Below are positions 33,985 through 44,547 of a stretch of 64,000 nucleotides of DNA, piece after piece. The DNA lies in assembly GCA_031002005.1 (NCBI GenBank), contig CM061919.1, positions 38,157,088 through 38,221,087 on the forward strand, given 5' to 3'. The translations under genes were made by a program, and so were the position numbers. Below the pieces are notes generated by a model. The model saw only the letters and a program-made list of their open reading frames with translations. It made no database searches and was not told the DNA's origin. The stretch comes from Vandiemenella viatica. Its lineage: Eukaryota; Arthropoda; Insecta; Orthoptera; Morabidae. The first letter of the stretch is position 1. Each line of letters opens with the position of its first letter.

Positions 33985-35660
33985 ACACAAAGTTTTTGTC
34001 GTTATCTTTGAAAATTTCCTGTTTAGGTAGTGATCCAGTCAATTAAGCTTTAGCAGCCGTAGCCGACTTTTGGGTGTGATTTGAATTGTGCTAGTTTTTG
34101 TTGTTATCTTTCAATATTTCCTGTTAAGGTAGTGATCCAGTCAGTTGAGCTTCAGCAGCCGTAGCCGACTTTTGTGTGTGATTTGAATTGTGCTAATTTT
34201 TGTTGTTATCTTTGAATATTTCCTGTTTAGGTAGTGATCCAGTCAGTTGAGCTTCAGCAGCCGTAGCAGCAGTAGCCGACTTTTGTGTGTGATTTGAATT
34301 GTGCTAATTTTTGTTGTTATCTTTGAATATTTTCTGTTTGGGTAGTGATCCAGTCAGTTGAGCTTCAGCAACCGTAGCCGACTTTTGTGTGTGATTTGAA
34401 TTGTGCTAATTTTTGTTGTTATCTTTGAATATTTCCTGTTTGGGTAGTGATCCAGTCAGTTGAGCTTCAGCAGCCGTAGCCGACTTTTGTGTGTGATTTG
34501 AATTGTGCTAATTTTTGTTGTTATCTTTGAATATTTCCTGTTTAGGTAGTGATCCAGTCAGTTGAGCTTCAGCAGCCGTAGCAGCAGTAGCCGACTTTTG
34601 TGTGTGATTTGAATTGTGCTAATTTTTGTTGTTATCTTTCAATATTTCCTGTTTAGTTAGTGATCCAGTCAGTTGAGCTTCAGCAGCCGTAGCCGACTTT
34701 TGTGTGTGATTTGAATTGTGCTAATTTTTGTTGTTATCTTTGAATATTTCCTGTTTGGGTAGTGATCCAGTCAGTTGAGCTTCAGCAGCCGTAGCCGACT
34801 TTTGTGTGTGATTTGAATTGTGCTAATTTTTTGTTGTTATCTTTGAATATTTCCTGTTTGGGTAGTGATCCAGTCAGTTGAGCTTCAGCAGCCGTAGCCG
34901 ACTTTTGTGTGTGATTTGAATTGTGCTAATTTTTGTTGTTATCTTTGAATATTTCCTGTTTAGGTAATGATCCAGTCAGTTGAGCTTCAGCAGCCGTAGC
35001 AGCCGTAGCCGACTTTTGTGTGTGATTTGAATTGTGCTAATTTTTGTTGTTATCTTTGAATATTTCCTGTTTAGGTAATGATCCAGTCAGTTGAGCTTCA
35101 GCAGCCGTAGCAGCAGTAGCCGACTTTTGTGTGTGATTTGAATTGTGCTAATTTTTGTTGTTATCTTTGAATATTTTCTGTTTGGGTAGTTATCCAGTCA
35201 GTTGAGCTTCAGCAGCCGTAGCCGACTTTTGTGTTTGATTTGAATTGTGCTAATTTTTGTTGTTATCTTTGAATATTTCCTGTTTAGGTAGTGATCCAGT
35301 CAGTTGAGCTTCAGCAGCCGTAGCCGACTTTTGTGTGTGATTTGAATTGTGCTAATTTTTGTTGTTATCTTTGAATATTTCCTGTTTGGGTAGTGATCCA
35401 GTCAGTTGAGCTTCAGCAGTCGTAGCCGACTTTTGTGTGTGATTTGAATTGTGCTAATTTTTGTTGTTATCTTTGAATATTTCATGTTTAGGTAGTGATC
35501 CAGTCAGTTGAGCTTCAGCAGCCGTAGCAGCAGTAGCCGACTTTTGTGTGTGATTAGAATTGTGCTAGTTTTTGTTGTTATTTTTTAATATTTCCTGTTT
35601 GGGTAGTGATCCAGTCAGTTGAGCTTTAGCAGCCGTAGCAGCATTCGCTGATTTTTGTGA
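33985..35660 (+). repeat. 102/111-bp monomer array directly upstream of LINE C ORF1
   Basis: About sixteen head-to-tail units, each with TTTTTGTTGTTATCTTTGAA, TATTTCCTGTTTAGGTAGTG, ATCCAGTCAGTTGAGCTTCA and GCAGCCGTAGCCGACTTTTG. Unit starts marked by TGATCCAGTC lie at 34031, 34133, 34235 and 34346, giving periods of 102, 102 and 111. The long form has an extra GCAGCAGTA block. Units are highly alike. The last unit runs without a break into the leader of the ORF1 that starts at 35701. Confidence 0.92.
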
Positions 35661-35700
35661 TTAATTTGTTTGTGGCTCCGTTTTTGGCTGTTTCAGGGAC

Positions 35701-36615
35701 ATGGTTTGTGCAATGTGTTACGGGAGGCGTCAGGCTCTCGAAGAGATTCGTACTACGATGGCATCTCTTCAGGCACCGGTATGGAGCATCTTAGACGAGG
35801 AGCGGCAGTGCGTTGAAGAATTACCGCAGGCTAGTGATGTAGAACCGGCAGGTGAGGATTGTCAGGTATCTGTTGCAGGGAACGTCTGGCACCGGGTGGA
35901 TAGGAGAAAGGCATCAAAATTCCAAAATAACCTACGGGAAAATGATATCTTCCCCCCAAGTAATACGTTTTCAGTTTTGCAGGAGGTTGAAGATCCTAGT
36001 GCGAATGGCCCATAAGCACAGCAGGGAAGATTTACTCGCAGACACCGAGTGATGCCAGGGAAAGGTTTACTTATCATTGGAAGCTCCAACGTCCGACGTC
36101 TGGAGAAACCTAGCTGAGAAGAATGGTGCAGACCCTCACACTAACATTAATTCTGTTTGTCTTCCAGGAGCAACCGTGCCACGTGTTATGGAGGCCATTC
36201 CAAAAGCGATTAGAGAATCGAACTGCCGTCAGTTAAGGGTAGCTGCGCACGTCGGTTCTAACGACTCGTGTCGTGTTTCTGTTTCAGACATAGTGAAAAA
36301 TATGGACAAGTTGGCCACAAGGCGTATGAATCTGCGCGTGAGAATTCAGTAACGTTGCAGTTTTCCATTTATAGTGTCGTGCCGCGCATCGATTGTGGGG
36401 AAGCCATGTGGTGCAAGATTTATAATTTGAATTGTAGTCTACAGGAGCTGTGTCGCAGAAACAACTGGGGCTTCGTCGACCTTCGACTGATGATAGCTGC
36501 CAGCTGGGACGCATTTGACAGGTCGGGCGTCCACTACACACCGAGAATGGCGATCAAGGTGGCTGCTAAAATATGGAACCATCTTGATGTTAATTATTTT
36601 TTAGGAACACCGTGA
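35701..36615 (+). pseudogene. LINE C ORF1 with SGNH (GDSL-type) esterase domain, frameshifted
   Basis: Begins MVCAMCYGRRQALEEIRTTM at 35701 and stays open to 36015, with WHRVDRRKASKFQNN. After a stop/frameshift, 36064-36105 gives LLIIGSSNVRRLE (block I of SGNH hydrolases, with the nucleophile serine in GSS). Then 36104-36350 gives CLPGATVPRVMEAIP and HVGSNDSCR (the GxND block). A further frame change leads to VDLRLMI and DRSGVHYTPRMA (the D..H block) ending at 36615. ORF1 proteins with an esterase domain are known in CR1-type LINEs. At least two frameshifts make it non-functional. Confidence 0.82.
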
Positions 36616-36804
36616 GGCCCGAGGATCCCTCAGTTCAACGAAGAAGATGCGTCGGTAACCTAGATCTTGGTTCTGGAAGTGACGGCGCGAATAAATCGAA
36701 ATTTACAGCTCCAAATATTTAACCCCTTTCCTTTCGGAATGCAAATAGTAAAAATGGGAATTTAGACTCTACAGATACCGATATTAAGCCGCAAAGGATA
36801 ATGG

Positions 36805-37930
36805 TCCTTGATTGTCGGAGAGTATTAGAGGGAAGGAAACCGATTTCCACGCTGCAGTTGCGACTAACGATGTCGGTATAATACTAGGAACCGAGAGCTG
36901 GTTGACACCAGAGGTAAAATCTAGCGAAGTATTTGCTTCTAAATTCAATGTTTTTCGGAAAGATAGAACTACCTCAATGGGCGGAGGAGTGTTCGTGGTT
37001 GTTAATAAAACCGTTAATTGCTCCGTAGTAAATGAAACGGAATTTTTTTTGGCGATTTAATATGGGTGAAGGTAAAAATTGGCAGAAGTTTAAAGTTCAT
37101 AATAGGATCATTTCAACGACCTCCGGATTCTGGATTAGATAGCGCGGAGTATTTTAGACAGTCACTTAATAGCATTTCTCAAAAACATTAGGGACATACA
37201 TCGATCATGGGAGGCGATTTTAATATACCCTCAGTTAACTGGGACATATTTACGTTCAAGTCATGCGGAAGAGATAGGTTAGTAACCGAAACGTTCCTAT
37301 AATCATTAGCGGAAAATTCTCGTGATCAGATGGTCGAAGAGCCAACACGGAGCGTCAAAGATTCCTCGTCCATTTTGGATCTTGTTCTTACAAACAATCC
37401 GGATATTGTAGATACAGTTTGTATAGAAGACAGTATAAGTGATTAGAAGGCAACTTTAAAATCTAGGCTGAATTTGAAGCATGATAAAGATAAACTCGTA
37501 TATTGTTTCGATAAGGCAAACCATGAGTTTATGGTAGATCATTTGGCGAAAAATTTTGAAACGTACACGCTAAATACAAATGTTGAGGAACTTTGGTTTA
37601 ATTTAAAAGAAATAATATGGACCGGCTTAAATCAATTTGTTCCCAAGAAGTTAATTAATATTAGTAAGAACTTCCCGACGTTCAGTAGGGAAGTGAAACG
37701 TTTGCTCAGTAGGCAAAGGCATTTACATACCACGGTAAAGAAATCGGGGGACTCGTCTAATCGGGCTAAATTAGTCCAGTTGCGAGCGGAATTGCGTAAG
37801 GCAATGTGTGTTGCATTTAAAATATTCCAAATCAGAAATTTATCCGAAGATCTGATTAGTAATATAAAAAAGTTCTGGTCATATGTCAAATTAATAAGAG
37901 ACTCTCTTAAGGTCATGCCGTGCTGAAAAT
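36805..37930 (+). pseudogene. LINE C ORF2, AP-endonuclease (EEP) domain and linker
   Basis: Coding traces in order: RSIRGKETDFHAAVATNDVG, IILGTESWLTPEVKSSEVF (catalytic glutamate in TES), GGGVFVVVNKTVN, then after a frameshift a PPDSG loop, SIMGGDFNIPSVNWD (the GDFN motif), SSSILDLVLTNNPDIVDT, and SD replacing the usual SDH end. The linker 37474-37926 is open (NLKHDKDKLVYCFDKANHEF...). This is the apurinic-like endonuclease that nicks the target for CR1/jockey LINEs. It is broken by several stops and is separated from the RT part by PLE-2. Confidence 0.85.
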
Positions 37931-38017
37931 GGGGAATTATCAAAACCTAGCCTAGAGAAATTAGTATTTGTTGTTTAATAATACGCCATTACAACTGTTG
38001 GATATTGTTTTTATTTT

Positions 38018-38060
38018 CCGGACGCGTTTCGCCTCTCGCCGAGGTATCTTCAGCGTACAG
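38018..38060 (-). ncRNA. Hammerhead-ribozyme-like motif, PLE-2 left arm
   Basis: Inverted counterpart of 40297-40340, with the same CUGAAGA core and GAAACGCGUC segment. Confidence 0.55.
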
Positions 38061-38581
38061 TTTTGCTGTAATATGTGATTTGTTATTGACTTTTGAATAC
38101 AATGATTTTTAGATTTACCAAAATTATTCTTATATAGGCAGCATAATATTACTTATATTCATATAACAGTTTGATTACAATATTTTTATATCCGTTTTGG
38201 ATTATCATGCTAGACGTTTTGTTTACATAAGAATACTAGGATATGTTTTATATTGTAACTTACATTTTACATTTGCATTTTGAGGTGTGGTCGTTGCTCG
38301 CCTGCGACCTCAACCAGCATATTGTTTTTTACACTATTGCACTTGGTATAGTTTGCTCTCGTGACTTGACTAGCAATCAATTTTGAGGCATAGTTTTCAA
38401 TGCACGACATTGTCAAACTTTATGTGTGCGCTTTTGCTGTTCTGCTGTTTTCTTGACGGTGCTCTATCGGTAGTGTAGCGAGCGGCGAGTTTGAATTTCG
38501 TAATTGAACTTGTGTGTGTTTGCTTTGTTTTAGCTAAATGTGCATGTGAGGTGGATGGCGGAGACTTAACGTGGTATTATA

Positions 38582-39094
38582 TTACTGTTGTGGTGGTGTT
38601 TTGTGTGTTTGATGTTGTTTTACGTCAGTTTCGATTTTTATTAGTTTGAACAAGGTTTGGTTGGTTAGGTTAACATGGTCATTAAGTACGTGTTTTCCTG
38701 AGACTATTGCTTTTTGAATTTGATAATTTTCTTGCAGAGTTAAAATATTGTGTTTTGTGTTGTTTGTTGTTAGGATGTTCATGTCTACATTTAAATTTGT
38801 GTGGAGATGATTATTGTCTAAGAGGTGTTCAGCAAAAGTTGAATGATTGCTATACTTTAAGGCTCGCATGTGTTCCTTATATCTTGTCTGGAATTGTCTA
38901 CTTGTTTGGCCGATGTAAACTGCCTCACAATTCTGACATGTCAGTTGGTATATGCCAGAGTTATTGAATTTGTTTGTTTGTGATTGTGTTCTTATTTGTT
39001 TTTGTATTGAGTTGTCTGTTTTGAGAGCAATATTTATCCCTTGTTTTTTTAATATATTTGTTACCCTGTGTGTGTGCTTGTTTGAATATGTCAT
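38582..39094 (-). pseudogene. PLE-2 left arm: GIY-YIG endonuclease and preceding linker
   Basis: Minus-strand open stretch of 170 residues: MTYSNKHTHRVTNILKKQGI (linker after the RT thumb), IALKTDNSIQ, then SGIYQLTCQNCEAVYIGQTS (GIY..10-11 residues..YIG), RQFQTRYKEHMRALK with the conserved arginine, NHSTFAEHLLDNNH and LTLQENYQIQKAI. This is a full GIY-YIG domain of a Penelope-like reverse transcriptase; the cysteines between GIY and YIG (LTCQNC) fit the CCHH-type insert seen in many such proteins. Upstream, decayed coding (VNTLNRKIMNKLEKAKI) runs to about 39330. The RT palm is absent, so the copy is 5'-truncated. Confidence 0.9.
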
Positions 39095-39417
39095 AGTATC
39101 CCATTTCTTTTTATTGTGTTGCCTGTTGTTGGATGTTTGCGTGAGGTGTCACTGTTGTTGAAGTGTTTGTGCCTTGGTTGCTGACTTGGTGTAGTGTGGT
39201 GATGTTGTTCTTTATTTTAGCTTTTTCCAACTTATTCATTATCTTTCTGTTTAGTGTATTAACCATATGTGTTGTGTATACATTGCTCTTGGCTATTTCT
39301 TTTATGGTACTGATTTCTTTTTGTTAATTTTGTTTGTTAAGGGGATTGTGTTTATTCTGATCAGCATGTGTCTTATTGCAGCCTGTTTATGGTTGTGTGG
39401 ATGGTTTGATGAGGAGT

Positions 39418-39773
39418 GTATTATTTGTGAGGCAGTTTACATCGGCCAAACAAGGAGACAATTCCAGACAAGATATAAGGAACACATGCGAGCCTTAAAG
39501 TATAGCAATCATTCAACCTTTGCTGAACACCTCTCAGACAATAATCATTTACCCACAAATTTAAATGTAGACATGAAAATCCTAATAACAAACAACACAA
39601 AACACAATATTTTAACTCTGCAAGAAAATTATCAAATTCAAAAAGCACTAGTCTCAGGAAAACACGTACTTAATGACCATGTTAACATAACCAACCAAAC
39701 CTTGTTCAAACTAATAATAATCGAAAATGACGTAAAACAACATCAAACACACAGAAAACCACCACAACAGTAA
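39418..39773 (+). pseudogene. PLE-2 right arm: GIY-YIG endonuclease C-terminal part
   Basis: From CEAVYIGQTRRQFQTRYKEH onward it parallels the left arm: NHSTFAEHLSDNNHLPTN, LTLQENYQIQKALVSGKHVL and NQTLFKLIIIEND. The GIY half is lost at the junction near 39427. The upstream part of the open stretch (from 39267) is reverse-strand sequence of the other arm and is not native coding. Confidence 0.85.
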
Positions 39774-40296
39774 TATAATACCACGTTAAGTCTCCGCCAT
39801 CCACCACACATGCACATTTAGCTAAAACAAAGCAAACACACACACAAGTTCAATTACGAAATTCAAACTCGCCGCTCAGCTACACTACCGATAGAGCACC
39901 GTCAAGAAAACAGCAGAACAGCAAAAGCGCACACATAAAGTTTGACAATGTCGTGCATTGAAAACTATGCCTCAAAATTGATTGCTAGTCAAGTCACGAG
40001 AGCAAACTATACCAAGTGCAATAGTGTAAAAAACAATATGCTGGTTGAGGTCGCAGCGAGCAACGACCACACCTCAAAATGCAAATGTAAAATGTAAGTT
40101 ACAATATAAAACATATCCTAATATTCTTATGTAAACAAAACGTCTAACATGATAATCCAAAACGGATATAAAAATATTAGTAATCAAACTGTTATATGAA
40201 ATAAGTAATATTATGCTGCCTATATAAGAATAATTTTGGTAAATCTAAAAATCATTGTATTCAAAAGTCAATAACAAATCACATATTACAGCAAAA

Positions 40297-40340
40297 CTGT
40301 ACGCTGAAGATACCTCGGCGAGAGGCGAAACGCGTCCGGA
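40297..40340 (+). ncRNA. Hammerhead-ribozyme-like motif, PLE-2 right arm
   Basis: Core CUGAAGA at 40304-40310, stem II CCUC/GAGG (40313-40316 with 40322-40325), GAAA at 40327-40330, minimal stem III AC.GC.GU and predicted cleavage after GUC at 40336. Stem I is weak (CG/CG only). As in PLE-1, an extra U follows the CUGANGA core, and the first stem II position is an A-C mismatch here. Confidence 0.55.
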
Positions 40341-40404
40341 AAATAAAAACAACAGTTGTAATGGCGTATTATTAAACTACAAATACTAATTTATCAAGCA
40401 ACTG

Positions 40405-41265
40405 TAGAAGAAAATGGCCTACAATAATCAAACATTTAGCCTAGAGAAAGCAGAAATTTTGAATAATGTATTTAAAATAGCTTTCACGACTGGAAACTCG
40501 GAGGAGATTCCGATATTTAACAATCGTACCAACCAAATTATGAATGATCTCGTTCTCGATGTCGAGGGAATAACTAAACTGCTTATGAATGTAAAAACCA
40601 ATAAGGCTCCCGAACCAGACGATATTCCTACAAGATTCTGCTCTAGGTACGCAAAGGAAATTGCGCCGTATTTGAAGAAATTATATATCGCCTCCTTGGA
40701 TCAATGAAAAATACCAGCCGAATGGAAGACCGCCGTCCTAAGTCCAGTGTTTAAAAATGGGACTGTTAATGAACCTCAAAATTATAGGCCGATCTCGTTA
40801 ACCTCAATATTTTGCAGCATTTTAGAACACATCATCTATTCAAATGTCATGCGGTTTTTGGATGAAGGTGAACTTTTAAACCCAAATCAATATGGATTCA
40901 GAAAAGGCCGATGCTGCGAAACACAACTTGCTCTTTTAATTCACGAATAGAGCCGTATTACAGTTGAGTAATCCCAGTTTGATGTAGTTATAATAGACCT
41001 TAAAAAAGCTTTCGACACTGTGCATCACACTAGGTTACTTTGGAAACTTCGTGGTTACGGCATATCTATACAAATATGCGACTGGGTTGCAGACTTTCTG
41101 AAGGGCAGAACACAACGTGTAGTTCTCGACGGTGGGCGTTCATCACTTACTGAAGTGAGGTCCGGGGTTCCTCAGGGCCTCTGTTGTTTCTCATATACAT
41201 TAATTATTTGTGCGACATAATAAGGGGGATGAAAAGATTATTTGCCGATGATGCTATTATTACAC
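40405..41265 (+). pseudogene. LINE C ORF2, reverse transcriptase domain (frameshifted)
   Basis: Resumes LINE C after PLE-2. In order: SLEKAEILNNVFKIAFT, NKAPEPDDIPTRF, (stop) KIPAEWKTAVLSPVFKNG, NYRPISLTSIFCSILEHII, NQYGFRKGRCCETQLALL, FDVVIIDLKKAFDTVHHTRL (catalytic block with D..KAFDTV), VRSGVPQG, a frameshift, then LFADDAII at about 41238-41262. RT catalytic motifs A and C are intact in sequence but lie in different frames with at least two stops. The coding then breaks at the FADD motif because of the next insertion, and continues at 42813. Confidence 0.88.
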
Positions 41266-41285
41266 GCTTTATATTAGCTTGACTT

Positions 41286-41328
41286 GTATGTATGTATGTA
41301 TGTATGTATGTATGTATGAATGAATGTA
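41286..41328. repeat. (TGTA)n microsatellite
   Basis: About eight TGTA units with a diverged TGAA end. Confidence 0.9.
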
Positions 41329-41329
41329 A

Positions 41330-41870
41330 CGGAATTTTACAACTCCATTTTGACCCACTTCCCGATGTCCGAGCTGTTTGAAATTTGGCTCACATATTAA
41401 GAACCGGTGACAATACAATAATTTCATAGCTATATCCTGCTATGCTCATTACTTTGACAGTAACAACAGAAAAATGGTTGAATGTCGTGGAATTTTGCAA
41501 TATCATTTTAACCCAATTCCAGATGTCCGAGTTGTTTGAAATTTTGCTCATGTATTGATAACTGATTACAATACAATAATTTCATAGCTATGTCTTGATA
41601 TTCTGATTACGTTGACAGTAAAAACATAAAAATTTTGCACACGTTTTAAGAACCGTTGACAATACAGCAGTCTCTTAGCAACGTCCTTACTCTGACGTTA
41701 CTCTGACGGTAACAATAGAAAAATGGGTGCCATGTAATGGAATCTTTCATTTCAGTGTTTACCCGCTTCCTGACGTCCGAATCGTTTTAAATTTTGCACA
41801 CTTATTAAGAACCGATAAAAATTCAATAATTTCACTCTCACCACGTTGTCAGTGTATCCTATACTTGATG
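41330..41870. repeat. Degenerate tandem array, units ~130-180 bp
   Basis: Three full and one shorter copy of a phrase containing AATGTAACGGAATTTT, TGACCCACTTCC.GATGTCCGA, TTTGAAATTT.GCTCA..TATT, AATACAATAATTTCATAGC and TTTGACAGTAA. Copies begin near 41326, 41484, 41625 and 41735. Confidence 0.75.
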
Positions 41871-42338
41871 GGATTACTGAGTTAGGCAAATGCAGCCGCG
41901 ACATTAGTGCACAGGTGCGATTCGAAAAATCTTCGTCATTTGGCGGCCACACCCTTCGGAGATTTCCCGCCCAATATAGCCATCATCATCATCATCATCG
42001 TTCTCCAGTTTCCCGGGTGTGATTTACGAGCCTTGGTTGCTGTAGACGATCGTCTTCTGCTGTCTCCTATCCAGAAAGGTTTCTCTGTCTGAAGTCGCTT
42101 AACGTGATGTTGAATAGTAAGTATTCGAAATATTACTTCGTACTATTATAGAAAAGTAGCCTTCCTCGTTTACCCTGCTATTGGATCTCTTGTTGAGTTG
42201 ACCATTTAATTGTATTTTACTCGTGGGAATATTAATTAATAATGAAACTACAACTCAAAGAAAAAGAGAGATTGGCGAAGAAAAGCCAACAGTAAGAAAC
42301 ATACTTTTTAAACTATCTGAACTAAAAAGTTAAAAATA

Positions 42339-42809
42339 AAATTGTAGTTTAAAAAACTAAAATCACGCTTTCGTAGTAATGTGAACTAAAAGGTTAAAAA
42401 TAATATTTAAATATAAACATTTTTTTAACAGTGATAGGACGTCCCACAATTCAGGATAATTTTTTTTTTGAATAAGCTTAAAGTATAAAGTCACTGATTA
42501 CAAAATTAACTTTAATGTTAAAAAAGCGTGGGGTGCGCTCTACATAACTTTTGACAATGACTCTGTCTTTACAAACAGCCAACGACAAAAAATATAAGAC
42601 AACTGAAATAGCACCCCATGCTTTTTTATATTAAAGTTAATTTTGTGATCAGTGACTTTATTCTTTAAGCTTATTTAAAAAAATTAATTTATCCTGAATT
42701 GTGGGACGTCCTATCACTGTTAAACAAAATGTTTATATTTAAATATTATTTTTAATCTTTTAGTTCACATTACTACGAAAGCATGATTTTAGTTTTTTAA
42801 ACTACAATT
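42339..42809. mobile_element. Foldback/MITE-like element with ~200-bp inverted arms
   Basis: The left arm (42339-42535) and the right arm (42617-42809) are inverted copies: AAATTGTAGTTTAAAAAACT at the ends, CGTAGTAATGTGAACTAAAA, AACAGTGATAGGACGTCCCA and AAAGTCACTGAT further in. The central part is about 80 bp. It carries no coding capacity. The DNA strand would form a long hairpin. Confidence 0.85.
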
Positions 42810-42812
42810 TTT

Positions 42813-42990
42813 TATAGTGAAATCACAACCGAGGACGACTGCGTTTTGTTAGAAGACGATATTATGAAAATAATTGCATGGTGTAAAGATTGGCAGTTGG
42901 AGTTAAACGCTAAAAAGTTTCAAGTCATGCGTTTAAAGAAAAGGTGACACCATTTAGCTCTGAATATACAATTAATGGTACTGTCCTTAG
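42813..42990 (+). pseudogene. LINE C ORF2, post-RT fragment
   Basis: SEITTEDDCVLLEDDIMKII followed by AWCKDWQLELNAKKFQVMRL is the post-catalytic segment that normally follows FADD within about 20 residues in CR1/jockey LINEs, proving continuity with 41265. Homology fades after about 42990 before the assembly gap. Confidence 0.85.
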
Positions 42991-43454
42991 AAGACAGATA
43001 TTTTTTATTTTTTTATTTTTGAAAGAACTTTAACCACTGAGCTACCAGGAAGTTGCAAAATGAGAACTGGTGCCGCATATTTAAAGTACAAAAAAAAAAA
43101 AAAACCCTATATTACCAGTAAAAATTTTAAAATAAAATAATTGTTTAAAATCCATAAAAATCGCCTCCAAAAAAAGCATTTAAATTTTAAAATAACTTTA
43201 TACCTTGCTTAGAAGACAGTAAATCTAAATGGACAATATTTTACATTTCTGTTAATGGAATTTTTACTTTAATTAGTTATTTTTGGAGTCGGTGCCAGCC
43301 AAAGTAAGAAAAACAAAAAGATAAAAACAATAATACATAAAAAATCGTGTTACTACTTACCAACAATTGGCTATTTGAATATTTTTTTTAAAATGGTTTT
43401 AAATAGTTTATTGATAGACGTTATTTACCGGGTACTATTTATTTTTTGACAAAA

Positions 43455-44454
43455 NNNNNNNNNNNNNNNNNNNNNNNNNNNNNNNNNNNNNNNNNNNNNN
43501 NNNNNNNNNNNNNNNNNNNNNNNNNNNNNNNNNNNNNNNNNNNNNNNNNNNNNNNNNNNNNNNNNNNNNNNNNNNNNNNNNNNNNNNNNNNNNNNNNNNN
43601 NNNNNNNNNNNNNNNNNNNNNNNNNNNNNNNNNNNNNNNNNNNNNNNNNNNNNNNNNNNNNNNNNNNNNNNNNNNNNNNNNNNNNNNNNNNNNNNNNNNN
43701 NNNNNNNNNNNNNNNNNNNNNNNNNNNNNNNNNNNNNNNNNNNNNNNNNNNNNNNNNNNNNNNNNNNNNNNNNNNNNNNNNNNNNNNNNNNNNNNNNNNN
43801 NNNNNNNNNNNNNNNNNNNNNNNNNNNNNNNNNNNNNNNNNNNNNNNNNNNNNNNNNNNNNNNNNNNNNNNNNNNNNNNNNNNNNNNNNNNNNNNNNNNN
43901 NNNNNNNNNNNNNNNNNNNNNNNNNNNNNNNNNNNNNNNNNNNNNNNNNNNNNNNNNNNNNNNNNNNNNNNNNNNNNNNNNNNNNNNNNNNNNNNNNNNN
44001 NNNNNNNNNNNNNNNNNNNNNNNNNNNNNNNNNNNNNNNNNNNNNNNNNNNNNNNNNNNNNNNNNNNNNNNNNNNNNNNNNNNNNNNNNNNNNNNNNNNN
44101 NNNNNNNNNNNNNNNNNNNNNNNNNNNNNNNNNNNNNNNNNNNNNNNNNNNNNNNNNNNNNNNNNNNNNNNNNNNNNNNNNNNNNNNNNNNNNNNNNNNN
44201 NNNNNNNNNNNNNNNNNNNNNNNNNNNNNNNNNNNNNNNNNNNNNNNNNNNNNNNNNNNNNNNNNNNNNNNNNNNNNNNNNNNNNNNNNNNNNNNNNNNN
44301 NNNNNNNNNNNNNNNNNNNNNNNNNNNNNNNNNNNNNNNNNNNNNNNNNNNNNNNNNNNNNNNNNNNNNNNNNNNNNNNNNNNNNNNNNNNNNNNNNNNN
44401 NNNNNNNNNNNNNNNNNNNNNNNNNNNNNNNNNNNNNNNNNNNNNNNNNNNNNN
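43455..44454. other. Assembly gap, 1000 N
   Basis: Exactly 1000 N bases, a default gap size; true distance unknown. The rest of LINE C may lie in it. Any open stretch across the gap is an artefact. Confidence 1.
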
Positions 44455-44547
44455 GTTTTGGACAAACTTGTTTGTGTACATCTGAGACTTTGTTCCTTAT
44501 GTTGTACTTATATATCTAGGGAGGCATGTTAAATGACTACTGTACAG

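Larger units (their letters stand above)
37959..40391. mobile_element. PLE-2: Penelope-like element, head-to-head inverted insertion in LINE C
   Basis: Inverted arms 37959-38925 and about 39427-40391 begin and end with AATTAGTATTTGT...AATAATACGCCATT and its complement. The minus-directed copy is longer, running to about 39426 and including the RT-to-endonuclease linker; the plus-directed copy starts at CEAVYIGQ. Each arm carries a hammerhead-like motif near its outer end. The endonuclease C-termini differ at roughly one residue in ten, so this insertion looks older than PLE-1. LINE C sequence CTAGAGAAA with upstream AAAATGG occurs on both sides, a possible duplication of about 38 bp. Confidence 0.85.
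41266..42812. mobile_element. Composite insertion splitting LINE C just after FADD
   Basis: About 1.55 kb of foreign DNA separates FADDAII from TEDDCVLLEDDIMKIIAWC. It starts CACGCTTTATATTAGCTTGA, contains a (TGTA)n run, a degenerate tandem array and a foldback element, and has no coding homology. Superfamily unknown; it may be one element or two adjacent insertions. Confidence 0.65.

Noticed and set aside
33985..35660. CRISPR-like array
   Set aside because: The units are contiguous 102/111-bp tandem repeats without unique spacers, in a eukaryotic TE context.
38707..39161. Hydrophobic Cys-rich open stretches on the plus strand over PLE-2
   Set aside because: They are antisense to the clear GIY-YIG endonuclease reading on the minus strand.
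43425..44519. Long open stretches on both strands across the gap
   Set aside because: They consist of translated N bases and have only a few real codons at the edges.
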